This document shows positions 48,090-56,315 of a DNA stretch of 64,000 nucleotides, piece after piece. A program made the position numbers and the translations under genes. Origin of the DNA: Thermosipho ferrireducens (GTDB lineage Bacteria > Thermotogota > Thermotogae > Thermotogales > Fervidobacteriaceae); contig NZ_CP071446.1 in NCBI RefSeq assembly GCF_017358165.1, positions 806,001 through 870,000 of the forward strand, in the 5' to 3' direction. The stretch's first letter is position 1. Each line of letters starts with the position of its first letter. The notes below the pieces were generated by a model. The model did not search any database and was not told the origin of the DNA. It was given only the letters and a program-made list of their open reading frames with translations.

Positions 48090-48546
48090 TGTATATGGGA
48101 TCCATTTTAGTTTTGATAAAGAACATAAAAGAGATAAAGGCGATTACTAAAGAAATAGTACTATCTATTTTAAGTAACAAAGATTGTAAAGTTACCATTA
48201 TAAGAAAAGTAACACCGTATTTTAGAGCTGAGATTAATCTTTTATTTTTTATTATTTGATTTCTAAATACAAAGAGCAACGAAGTAAAAATTATTGGAGA
48301 GATTAGTACGGCACTTGTGGTTAATAAAGCCCCAACAATACCGTGAATTTTAAGACCTACATAGGTAGCTGTATTTAGCAGTACAGGACCTGGTGTCATT
48401 TGGGCAACAGAGATAATTTCTTTAAATTCAACTCTGGTTAACCATCCTTTTTGAATGACTGTATCCTGAATGATTCCTAAAACAGACCATCCTCCACCAA
48501 AAGCGAGAAACCCAATTCCTGCAAAGGTTAAAAATAACTCTAACAA
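48046..48546 (-). CDS. CHR-family transporter, single domain
   Basis: This 166-residue membrane protein has the CHR (chromate ion transporter) domain pattern: FLAFGGGWSVLGIIQDTVIQKGWLTRVEFKEI, then QMTPGPVLLNTATYVGLKIHGIVGALL. Short CHR proteins normally occur as two adjacent genes (N- and C-type halves) or as a fused 400-residue protein. Only one half is present here, and no partner lies next to it. The TTG start follows AAGGAGAG. The 3' end overlaps the VanZ-like gene. Chromate is not necessarily the substrate. Confidence 0.82.
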   Translation of the reverse strand: MLELFLTFAGIGFLAFGGGWSVLGIIQDTVIQKGWLTRVEFKEIISVAQMTPGPVLLNTATYVGLKIHGIVGALLTTSAVLISPIIFTSLLFVFRNQIIKNKRLISALKYGVTFLIMVTLQSLLLKIDSTISLVIAFISFMFFIKTKMDPIYIILLSGIVGIIALQ

Positions 48547-48746
48547 CTTTTTTCTCTCCTTATAAAAATTTCTAAAATCAGATATAATCAGGGATAATTT
48601 TCAAGGTTATAAGCATATGTTTTTAGTTATAAGATAACAATTATTATTTTAACATAAGATGTTATAATAAAAATATAGACCTTATTGTGAAAGTGTAAAT
48701 ATTTTAGCATGGTTCATTTTTTTAAGTTACGAGGAGGGTAGATATA

Positions 48747-49982
48747 TTGAAAAGGATTCTGATTATAATGCTAATAGCAATAAGTGTTATAATTGCATTT
48801 TCTGCGCATAAAATAACAATTGAAAGTGTAACTTCTACAGGAGTTACACTGGAGGTAATACCTTACTATGAAACTAAAACACTACCCAGAGTTTATGTTT
48901 ATGGCCCTACAGGTTTTCAAATAGCAAAACACAAAAAGGATAATTTATATTCTATTCCAAACATGAATTCTGATTGGTTGATACCAATAGTTTACGGTAC
49001 AAATGTTAACGGTAATATTATTTTTGGGAGTGTTTCTAAACCTATATTATACCTTAATGATTTTAAATCGGGTATAAAAATAAAAGTTTTGACCAATCCA
49101 GATGATCTTTCTATGACAGTTTCTGTGGAAAGTAATCTGAATATTTTTAAAGCGTATGTTGACGATTTAGAGCTTATGCATTTTGAGGCTGATGGGGTTA
49201 AGATATTATTTACAGATAAGAAAAGAGGAGAAGGGATTAATATACTGCGGATTTTCTTTAAACTTCCAAATAATAGAGTAAAGAGAGTAGAATATAAATT
49301 ATTTACACTGGCAGGGTATACAACATATCTGCGCGGAGATTCAACTCCTTATGTTGTGCAAATAAAAGGAATTCACAAAGTGCAACGCGGGGAGAATTTA
49401 TGGGAAATAGCAACTAAATATGGAGTAAGAACAGCTGATTTACAGATAATAAATAACCTTGAAGATCCAGATAAAATTTATCCTGGAATGAAAATAAAAA
49501 TAGGTATTGTTCAATTTACAGAAGGTCTAACAACGGTGGTTGTCAACCTTTCAACTTCCAGACTGGCAGTTTACTATGCTGGCAAACTTGTAAAGGTGTT
49601 TCCTGTTGCTATCGGAAGAAGTGATGCGATGCCTCCAGGAAATTATTGGATTTACGATAAAAGAATAGATCCAGCTTTGTATTGGTATGGAGAGTATATC
49701 CCACCAAGTTCACCTATAAACGGACTTGGTACCAGGTATTTGCAGTTTTCTGATCCAACTTACGGCATTCATGGAACTTCAAAACCATGGGAAATAGGCC
49801 GCAGGATTTCACACGGTTGTGTAAGGATGAATAATAAAGATGTAGAAGCATTGGATGCGTTTGTGGATCTGGGAAGTCCTGTGATAGTAATAAAAAATTA
49901 TGAGGATTTTCCACAAGAACTTGAAAAATTGCCAGAATTTATAGCTTTTAGAACTTCTTTGAAGGATAAGTTTGCAAATTGA
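48747..49982 (+). CDS. exported LysM plus L,D-transpeptidase (YkuD) protein
   Basis: The 411-residue protein has an N-terminal signal or anchor helix (RILIIMLIAISVIIAFSA), a beta-rich region (about 25-200) and a LysM module (about 208-253, HKVQRGENLWEIATKYGV). A YkuD catalytic domain follows (about 262-390), with the active-site Cys358 in SHGCVRMNNKDV and His342 in GIHGTSKPW. YkuD enzymes crosslink peptidoglycan through 3-3 bonds and LysM binds the glycan. The start is a TTG after GAGGAGGG. The gene is followed closely by the dual-domain regulator. Confidence 0.93.
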   Translation: MKRILIIMLIAISVIIAFSAHKITIESVTSTGVTLEVIPYYETKTLPRVYVYGPTGFQIAKHKKDNLYSIPNMNSDWLIPIVYGTNVNGNIIFGSVSKPILYLNDFKSGIKIKVLTNPDDLSMTVSVESNLNIFKAYVDDLELMHFEADGVKILFTDKKRGEGINILRIFFKLPNNRVKRVEYKLFTLAGYTTYLRGDSTPYVVQIKGIHKVQRGENLWEIATKYGVRTADLQIINNLEDPDKIYPGMKIKIGIVQFTEGLTTVVVNLSTSRLAVYYAGKLVKVFPVAIGRSDAMPPGNYWIYDKRIDPALYWYGEYIPPSSPINGLGTRYLQFSDPTYGIHGTSKPWEIGRRISHGCVRMNNKDVEALDAFVDLGSPVIVIKNYEDFPQELEKLPEFIAFRTSLKDKFAN

Positions 49983-50001
49983 AAAAAGAGGGATGAATTT
50001 T

Positions 50002-51213
50002 ATGAGGGTAGAAACTTTTCCTGCGGGAAAATATCTTTACAGGGTGGGGGAAAAACCAGAAGAAATATTCATACTTTTAGAAGGAAGTGTTTCAGTAAAA
50101 TTATGGCAAAGCGAAGAAGCCTTTGATTATGCAACGTTTGGTGAATGGTCCCTTCTGAATAAAAGTGCGTGTGAAGATGTAAAGGTTAGTGAAGATAGTG
50201 TAATTTCTTTAATAGAGCCCTGCGAAATTCTCGATATTGAGAATATTTCAGAAACTATTCTATTGATGCTTAGATCTATTAGCAATAGACTTTTGATTAT
50301 TGATTCAGAACTTACTGGAAATTTTGAAGTAAGTGAAACACGAGAAGATGTAATGAGAACTTTTTTGAGAAAACATCCAGGCGCTTATTTCCTGAATGAT
50401 AAATTATTTTCTGACTATTTGTTTATGAAGAAAAAATTTTTTGAGGAAGATTATAAATCAGCACTTAGTATTTCTTCGAAATGTCTTGGAATATCGATGC
50501 CTGATGATTTAAAGAAAGAATTTTTAATATGGCAAACTCTTGCAAGTATAATGCTCTCTCCTGACAGGATGGAGCTTCTTGTTAGAAAACTTCCCCTTGA
50601 AAAATATAAAAATAATCTTTCTTATCATTATTTGTTGAAATTTATAAGAGGAGGAAAAGAGAATTTTATTCTGGATATATTTGCAAAAATAGGACTGCAT
50701 TTACCAGCGAAAACCATCCTGGTTTTGGAAGGAGACGTGGCAAAGCAGGGATTTTTAGTTGTGAATGGTTATGTGAAAGCTGTTAAATTTTCAGGTGATA
50801 GAGAAATTTTTCTTTCGCTTGTAAAGCCGGGGGAATTTTGTGGAGAGAGTGCTGTATTTGAAACGGGTAAAAGAATGGCCACACTTTATGCGGTAACTCC
50901 CGTTGATTTGATTCCTTTTGATAAAGAAACATTACAGAACCAGATTAAGAAAAATCCTAATTTTGGATTGAGATTATGTAAAGGGCAACTTGAGAGAATA
51001 GAAAAAACGTACAGATTACTGAAAATAAGAGCTACAATTGGAAAAACGGTAAGAATAGAAAAAGTTCTGCAGCATTTATCAGAAGCAATAGAAAATGCCG
51101 GACTAACCATACATGATATTTCTAATATAGCTGAAGCAAATATTGAAGATGTTATAGAAATTGTAAAAAAATACGGATATAATGTGAAATTAGATGGGGT
51201 TGTTGGAAGGTGA
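50002..51213 (+). CDS. regulator with two cNMP-binding-type domains
   Basis: This 403-residue cytoplasmic protein has two Crp-type beta-roll domains. The first (about 5-90: FPAGKYLYRVGEKPEEIFILLEGSVSV) is degenerate and lacks the phosphate-binding cassette. The second (about 235-335) retains GEFCGESAVFETGKRMATLYA, close to the phosphate-binding consensus. A helical stretch of about 150 residues lies between them. The C-terminus (about 350-400) is short and could be a diverged helix-turn-helix. The ligand is unknown. Start choice favours ATG 50002 over 49993 because GAGGGA lies about 8 bases before it. It sits 19 bases after the L,D-transpeptidase gene and overlaps the short-chain dehydrogenase's upstream region. 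Confidence 0.75.
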   Translation: MRVETFPAGKYLYRVGEKPEEIFILLEGSVSVKLWQSEEAFDYATFGEWSLLNKSACEDVKVSEDSVISLIEPCEILDIENISETILLMLRSISNRLLIIDSELTGNFEVSETREDVMRTFLRKHPGAYFLNDKLFSDYLFMKKKFFEEDYKSALSISSKCLGISMPDDLKKEFLIWQTLASIMLSPDRMELLVRKLPLEKYKNNLSYHYLLKFIRGGKENFILDIFAKIGLHLPAKTILVLEGDVAKQGFLVVNGYVKAVKFSGDREIFLSLVKPGEFCGESAVFETGKRMATLYAVTPVDLIPFDKETLQNQIKKNPNFGLRLCKGQLERIEKTYRLLKIRATIGKTVRIEKVLQHLSEAIENAGLTIHDISNIAEANIEDVIEIVKKYGYNVKLDGVVGR

Positions 51214-51217
51214 GTTT

Positions 51218-51895
51218 ATGAATTGGCTTATTACTGGTGCTAATAGGGGGATAGGATTAGCTTTAACAAGAGAAGTGTTGAAAAAAGGTTATAGGGTTAT
51301 TGCAGCTATAAGAAATGTGAGGGCCGAAAGTTTGAATTTATTGATGGAAGAGGGGAAGAAACTAGTTGTAAAAAAATTGGATGTTTCAGATAGTGATTCA
51401 ATAGCAAATTTTTCTGAGCGTTTAGAGTATAAGATTAACGTTATTATAAACAATGCTGGAATCCTTCTTAGAGATAAATTTCCGAATTTACCATATGAAA
51501 ATTTTATCTACTCTTTTAAAGTTAATACCCTTGGAGCTTTATTTTTGATCCAGGAACTTTATAGGAGAGGAAAGATATATACGAAAGCTAAAATTGTGAA
51601 TATAGACTCCATTTTAGGTTCAATAAACCATGCAACTGGTGGTGTTAGTTATAGTTATTCTTTATCAAAAGCTGCACTTAATATGGTCACTAAACTTCTT
51701 TCACAATACCTTGTTAAGGATAACATAGTAGTTATTTCAATTCATCCAGGGTGGGTAAAAACAGATATGGGTGGAATGGAAGCACCACTTACTCCGGAGG
51801 AGTCGGCCAAAGGAATAATTAATGTTATAGAAAATCTTACAATGAATGATACAGGAAAATTTTTTGAGTATAATGGCAAAGAATTAGAATGGTAA
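51218..51895 (+). CDS. short-chain dehydrogenase/reductase
   Basis: This 225-residue classical SDR has the cofactor motif TGANRGIG at residue 6, NNAG near 82, the active-site Ser in NIDSILGS and the YSLSK catalytic Tyr/Lys motif near 150. The aldehyde, ketone or alcohol substrate cannot be deduced. The ATG at 51218 follows GGAAGGTGAG and lies 4 bases after the regulator gene. Confidence 0.9.
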   Translation: MNWLITGANRGIGLALTREVLKKGYRVIAAIRNVRAESLNLLMEEGKKLVVKKLDVSDSDSIANFSERLEYKINVIINNAGILLRDKFPNLPYENFIYSFKVNTLGALFLIQELYRRGKIYTKAKIVNIDSILGSINHATGGVSYSYSLSKAALNMVTKLLSQYLVKDNIVVISIHPGWVKTDMGGMEAPLTPEESAKGIINVIENLTMNDTGKFFEYNGKELEW

Positions 51896-51917
51896 GATAT
51901 AAGCGTTTATATACTGG

Positions 51918-54077
51918 TTATTTACTTATAAGAATTACAGAACTTCGTGGCTGTGCTATGTAAACATAACCTACCTGCTCAGGTTCATCAAGAAAATCAT
52001 AAGGAGAGTCTTTAGAAGTGTCGACGACCCTGTACCAGGTTTTTTCGTGTATAAATGGTAGAATAAATTTTAAAGGTTCTCGCCATTGATTGAGTATAAC
52101 GTATATGTCATTGTCTGGTGGAACGTCTTTGCATAAAAAGTCTGTACCACTTATCATAAAGGCAATTGAGTGAGAAGAATAGCTCCAGTCTGGCTGAAAC
52201 GGTTTTACACCATGCCAGGTTATGTCTGGAATACCATCCCCTGAAAGGTCTAAGCCTGTGAAGAAATGTTTTCTTCTAAGGGAGTGATGTTTTTTTCTGA
52301 ACTCGATCATCTTTTTAAAAAATCTGAATATGTCGTAATGTTTTTCCTTTAAGCTCCAATCCACCCATGTAGTTTCGTTATCTATACAATAGGCATTGTT
52401 GTTTCCTTTTTGTGTGCGAAACATTTCGTCTCCCATAAGAATCATAGGTGTGCCGTGAGACACCATTAATATTGTAACGAAGTTTTTGATTTGCTGTTTT
52501 CTTATTTTTATTATTTCTGGATCATCAGTATCTCCTTCGACGCCATAGTTAAAGCTGAAATTTTCGTCAGTGCCATCTTGGTTGTTCTCTCCATTTTCTT
52601 CATTATGTTTAAAGTTGTACGATACTAAATCTCTCAATGTAAATCCATCATGGCAAGTAATGAAATTAATACTTGCATGGGGCATGCGTCTTCCATATAA
52701 ATCCTGGCTTCCAGTGATTCTGGTTGCAAGATCTGTTACAATGCCTTCATCACCTCTAACAAATTTTCTAACAACGTCTCTATATTGCCCATTCCATTCA
52801 GCCCAGCCTTCAGGGAATTCACCGAGAAAGTATCCACCAGCTGCGTCCCAGCCTTCTGCTATTAATTTTAAGTTGTGTAGAATGGGATCTTCTGAAATGT
52901 CCTTTAAAAGGGATAAATCTCCTATCCATTTGCCTTCAGGTGTTCTTCCAAGGATGGCGGCAAGATCAAATCTAAATCCATCAACATGCATTTCCGTTGC
53001 CCAATATCTTAAACTGTCGATTATCATTTCCTTTACAACAGGGTGGTTACAATTCAGGGTATTTCCACAACCTGAGTAGTTTAAGTAATATCTTTTATTG
53101 TTTGGATTGAGCATGTAGTAGATCTCATTGTCAATGCCCCTGAATGATAAAGTGGGTCCCAATTCGTTACCTTCTCCTGTATGGTTGTAAACAACATCTA
53201 ATATAACCTCGAATCCATTTTTGTGCAATTCTTTTACGAAATCTTTAAACAGAAAAACCTGTTCTCCGAGTTTTAAACCGACTGAATAGTTACCTGTTAC
53301 AGCGAAGAAACATAAAGGATTATAGCCCCATATATCTTTTAGCTTTTCCCCTGTTTTTGGATTTATTTTGGTGTTGGCGTTCACGTTAAATTCAAATATA
53401 GGCATTAACTCTATAGTTGTTATTCCAAGTTCTTTGAGGTGATCCAGCTTTTCCAATATTCCCATAAAAGTTCCAGGGAAACGTACCTTTGATGTAGGAC
53501 TTATTGTAAAAAGCCTTACGTGCATTTCATAGATTATTGTTTCTTCCCAGGGGATGTGAAGTTGCTTATCATTTCCCCAGTCGTATTTTGAATCATCTAT
53601 TACAATTGATTTTGTAGGACTTTTGGCAGAATTTTCTTTAGAGAAAGATAAATCAAGTAGTGGAGAATTTTTATCATAACCGTAAACAGAACTCTCGTCC
53701 CAGTCAAAAGAGCTCGAAACAGCTTTGGCATACGGATCTACCAATAATTTGTTTGCATTAAAGCGTTTGCCGTTTTCAGGGTCATAATCCCCATCCACTC
53801 GCCATCCATAATATTGACCATGTTTTACACCGTATATATAAATGTGCCATATATCTCCTGTTTTATTGTAAACAGGGTCAAGCTCAAACCTGTGAGATGG
53901 TGTGTCATCGTAATAATTTTGGTACAATTCCAGAATAACTCTTTTTGCATTTCTTGAAAACAAAGCAAAATTAACCCCGGTATCATCCGGGGTCGCGCCA
54001 ACTCTTGGATAACCTCGTTTTGTTTTTAAAATGACCTCAGAACCAGGATTATTGTATTGAAGGGGATAATCAGCCAT
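51918..54077 (-). CDS. glgX: glycogen debranching enzyme / isoamylase-type GH13
   Basis: This 719-residue GlgX/TreX-type enzyme hydrolyses alpha-1,6 branches of glycogen or limit dextrins. An N-terminal CBM48 domain (about 20-150, with VGATPDDTGVNFALFS) precedes the TIM barrel. The barrel carries ILDVVYNHTGEGN, the nucleophile Asp in VDGFRFDLA, the acid Glu in LIAEGWDAAGG and the third catalytic Asp in FITCHDGFTLRDL. A C-terminal beta domain follows. It lies 11 bases after the OsmC gene and is probably co-transcribed. No signal peptide is present. Confidence 0.96.
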   Translation of the reverse strand: MADYPLQYNNPGSEVILKTKRGYPRVGATPDDTGVNFALFSRNAKRVILELYQNYYDDTPSHRFELDPVYNKTGDIWHIYIYGVKHGQYYGWRVDGDYDPENGKRFNANKLLVDPYAKAVSSSFDWDESSVYGYDKNSPLLDLSFSKENSAKSPTKSIVIDDSKYDWGNDKQLHIPWEETIIYEMHVRLFTISPTSKVRFPGTFMGILEKLDHLKELGITTIELMPIFEFNVNANTKINPKTGEKLKDIWGYNPLCFFAVTGNYSVGLKLGEQVFLFKDFVKELHKNGFEVILDVVYNHTGEGNELGPTLSFRGIDNEIYYMLNPNNKRYYLNYSGCGNTLNCNHPVVKEMIIDSLRYWATEMHVDGFRFDLAAILGRTPEGKWIGDLSLLKDISEDPILHNLKLIAEGWDAAGGYFLGEFPEGWAEWNGQYRDVVRKFVRGDEGIVTDLATRITGSQDLYGRRMPHASINFITCHDGFTLRDLVSYNFKHNEENGENNQDGTDENFSFNYGVEGDTDDPEIIKIRKQQIKNFVTILMVSHGTPMILMGDEMFRTQKGNNNAYCIDNETTWVDWSLKEKHYDIFRFFKKMIEFRKKHHSLRRKHFFTGLDLSGDGIPDITWHGVKPFQPDWSYSSHSIAFMISGTDFLCKDVPPDNDIYVILNQWREPLKFILPFIHEKTWYRVVDTSKDSPYDFLDEPEQVGYVYIAQPRSSVILISK

Positions 54078-54088
54078 ATGGTTTCACC

Positions 54089-54514
54089 TTATTCGTAGAT
54101 GATTTCATGGGTAAATGAAGGTATGGCTTTTTGAAGCATTGCGGAAACTGCGCAATATTTCTCCTGAGAAAGTCCAACAGCTTTTTCTACTTTGTCTTTT
54201 GGAGGTTCCCCGTTGAATTTAAATATATATTTTAAGTGAATTTTCGTGTAGACTTTTGGATGCTCACTTGCCGTTTCATAGTCTACTTCGAGATGGAAAT
54301 TTTCAAGCTGATCAATAACTCTCATCTTTTTTAAAAGGGATATTATGTCCATCCCTGTACACCCCATAAGAGAGTAAAGAATAAGCTCCTTTGGTCTTAA
54401 ACCCGCATCTTTTCCTCCAACGTTTTCACTTGAGTCGATAACAATGTCATGACCTGACGTTGTTTTAGAGTAAAACAGCATACCACCATACCATTTTAAA
54501 TTTGCTTTTGCCAT
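54089..54514 (-). CDS. OsmC family protein
   Basis: This 141-residue OsmC/Ohr superfamily protein probably reduces peroxides with two cysteines: Cys52 in MGCTGMD and Cys121 in [26 protein letters not shown] is the family signature. A TATAAT on the minus strand at 54553-54558 lies within the end of the preceding ccdA gene and could be its promoter. A small CCGGA-AAA-TCCGG hairpin sits just before the start. The gene leads into glgX. Confidence 0.9.
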   Translation of the reverse strand: MAKANLKWYGGMLFYSKTTSGHDIVIDSSENVGGKDAGLRPKELILYSLMGCTGMDIISLLKKMRVIDQLENFHLEVDYETASEHPKVYTKIHLKYIFKFNGEPPKDKVEKAVGLSQEKYCAVSAMLQKAIPSFTHEIIYE

Positions 54515-54553
54515 AATTTCACTCCGGATTTTCCGGATGCCCTCCTTTCTATA

Positions 54554-55198
54554 TTATACTCCTATTTTTCCAAAGAAAATTAATATTCCTGAGAATATTA
54601 TGAAAAAAGCCCCTAAAATTCTTAGTAAATTTTCCCAGATTGGTTTTCCAAACTTATATGTTAATATTTTTGAAATGGATGTTCCTATGGTTAGAAAAGG
54701 AATAGATATACCAATTGAATATACAAATAAGAGAAAACCTCCTTTGATAGCATTTCCGCTTGCTGCAATTGAAAGTATAGAACCCAATACAGGGCTACTA
54801 CACGGGATCCAGATAATTGCAATTGAACCACCAAATATTATTCCTGTTATAAATCCGCCGCCTTTGAATTTCCATATATCAATTTGCACTTGTCTAATTA
54901 GTTGTAACTTTAATAAATAAAGTATTCCCATTAGAATAATTAATCCGCCAAGTACATAGTTGATTATATTACTATAACTACCTAATATGAAACCTAATTG
55001 ACCCGAAAAAATGCCGATAATAGCGAAAAGAAGTGAGAAACCTATAAAAAAGCCAAAAATTTTAAGTATTTTTCTTTCGGCTGTAAATAGAATCCCAAGA
55101 AAAGCGGGAATTAATGGAATAATACATGGACTAAAAAAAGCGATAAACCCATGAACTAAAGCTGTCCAGAAACTAACATCTTTGTATAGTTGTATCAA
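54554..55198 (-). CDS. CcdA-type transmembrane thiol transporter
   Basis: This 214-residue membrane protein has about six helices in two halves. Each half has the conserved cysteine-proline motif that carries electrons across the membrane: SPCIIPLIP with Cys25 and WIPCSSPVLGS with Cys133. CcdA/DsbD-type proteins pass reducing power from cytoplasmic thioredoxin to extracytoplasmic partners. The neighbour upstream is an exported thioredoxin-fold protein, a likely partner. Confidence 0.92.
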   Translation of the reverse strand: MIQLYKDVSFWTALVHGFIAFFSPCIIPLIPAFLGILFTAERKILKIFGFFIGFSLLFAIIGIFSGQLGFILGSYSNIINYVLGGLIILMGILYLLKLQLIRQVQIDIWKFKGGGFITGIIFGGSIAIIWIPCSSPVLGSILSIAASGNAIKGGFLLFVYSIGISIPFLTIGTSISKILTYKFGKPIWENLLRILGAFFIIFSGILIFFGKIGV

Positions 55199-55213
55199 TT
55201 TTTCACACCCTGG

Positions 55214-55891
55214 TTATTTGTTATTAATTAGCAAAACTCTAATGACTCCAGATTTAATTAATTTGTTTGCGATCTGGTTATCTTCAGTTATATACAGGGC
55301 AAACTTATCGTCTTTTTCAGAAAGTGTAGAAATAAATACAGCATTTTTATCATTTTTCAATATAAAGTCAGCTTCATCTTTTGAGACTGTTATAATTTTT
55401 GGTATTCCGTAGAATTCATCAGCTGCTTTTGAATATTCTTCAAAACTAATTTTTATGTTACTGTATATAAATCTAAGTATATAACGTAGAGCTTTTATAA
55501 AAATATCCTCTGGCATGTATCCAGGGACACTCGTTATTACTTGATTATTATTCCAGAACACAAAAGTTGGAGTGCCTCTTACACCAAAAAGTGCAAAAAG
55601 TTCTCGATTTGTGTATTCTTTTCCAAAGAATTCTGTAATGTTATTGTCAGGTGTTATTTTTACAAAGACATAGCTTCCCCGTAAAATAGTCTGAAATACT
55701 TTATTAGACAACACCTCAGACTCAAACTTTTTGCAATATATACACTCTGGAGAAGCAAAATATATCAAAAGTGGTTTTTTTTCAATCTGGGAGACTTTAT
55801 TTGCTATTGCTAAATCATGCAAAGTGTAGTTGTAGGAAAAAGAAATGAGTGATAAAAGTGAAAATATAAGAGTTAATATTCTTTTTTTCAC
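55214..55891 (-). CDS. exported thioredoxin-fold protein
   Basis: This 225-residue protein has an N-terminal signal helix (KKRILTLIFSLLSLISFSYN) and a thioredoxin fold with a CIYC active site at Cys50/Cys53 (FASPECIYCKKFE) and the cis-proline loop GVRGTPTFVFWNN. About 90 further residues are not recognised. It is probably membrane-attached or periplasmic and reduced by the CcdA protein encoded directly downstream. The start is a GTG 5 bases after a small ORF. Confidence 0.88.
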   Translation of the reverse strand: MKKRILTLIFSLLSLISFSYNYTLHDLAIANKVSQIEKKPLLIYFASPECIYCKKFESEVLSNKVFQTILRGSYVFVKITPDNNITEFFGKEYTNRELFALFGVRGTPTFVFWNNNQVITSVPGYMPEDIFIKALRYILRFIYSNIKISFEEYSKAADEFYGIPKIITVSKDEADFILKNDKNAVFISTLSEKDDKFALYITEDNQIANKLIKSGVIRVLLINNK

Positions 55892-55895
55892 AATA

Positions 55896-56003
55896 TCACT
55901 CTCTTTTTAAAATTTTCAGTTTAAGTTTTTTCATTTTGAACCTCTCTATTAATCGGATAACAGGACAACCTTTTTGTAGATTTTTTAAAAACTGTTTTAT
56001 CAT
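55896..56003 (-). CDS. small ORF in the redox cluster (35 aa)
   Basis: An ATG after GGGGGG opens a 35-residue frame, M I K Q F L K N L Q K G C P V I R L I E R F ..., which continues with a Lys-rich end to TGA 4 bases before the next start. It is a helical, basic peptide with one Cys-Pro (CPVIRLIERF). The good ribosome-binding site and tight placement between two thiol-redox genes argue that it may be translated. No family is recognised and it might be a chance frame. Confidence 0.45.
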   Translation of the reverse strand: MIKQFLKNLQKGCPVIRLIERFKMKKLKLKILKRE

Positions 56004-56025
56004 TTTATCCCCCCAGTATTTTGGA

Positions 56026-56054
56026 ACAAAAGGCAGGAACCACCTGCCTTTTGT
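56026..56054 (-). terminator. hairpin after the glutaredoxin-like gene
   Basis: A perfect 12-bp inverted repeat (ACAAAAGGCAGG / CCTGCCTTTTGT) with a 5-base loop lies directly after the stop of the glutaredoxin-like gene. Read on the minus strand it ends in TTTTGTT, a short T tract. It may be a partial terminator, since no promoter was recognised before the small ORF that follows. Confidence 0.8.
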
Positions 56055-56297
56055 TTAATTAATCCCAAGAATTCTATCAATTTTTGATTTATCAAACCCA
56101 ACAACTACCTGATTCCCTATTTCGATTACTGGAACGCCAAGCTGACCTGACTTTTTATACATTCTTTCTGCTCCTCTTTGATCCTTAGAGACATCAATTT
56201 CTTTGAACTTTAATCCAAGTTGTTTAAAATATTTTTTTGCTTTTTTGCAATATGGACACGTGGGAGTAGTGTACAAAATAATTTTTAAATGTTGCAT
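56055..56297 (-). CDS. glutaredoxin/NrdH-like redox protein
   Basis: This 80-residue protein has the CPYC active site (Cys14, Cys17), the cis-proline GVPVIEIG segment and the GFD end motif of the glutaredoxin/NrdH family. It is likely reduced by the thioredoxin reductase encoded immediately upstream, rather than by glutathione. It ends directly before a strong hairpin. Confidence 0.92.
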   Translation of the reverse strand: MQHLKIILYTTPTCPYCKKAKKYFKQLGLKFKEIDVSKDQRGAERMYKKSGQLGVPVIEIGNQVVVGFDKSKIDRILGIN

Positions 56298-56315
56298 TTT
56301 GTCACCTCCAGTTTG

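Noticed and set aside
52570-53079. Plus-strand frame of 169 codons opposite glgX
   Set aside because: It lies entirely within a gene with clear catalytic motifs and has no start site of its own.
54537-54920. Plus-strand frame of 127 codons opposite the CcdA gene
   Set aside because: It is antisense to conserved transmembrane helices with Cys-Pro motifs.
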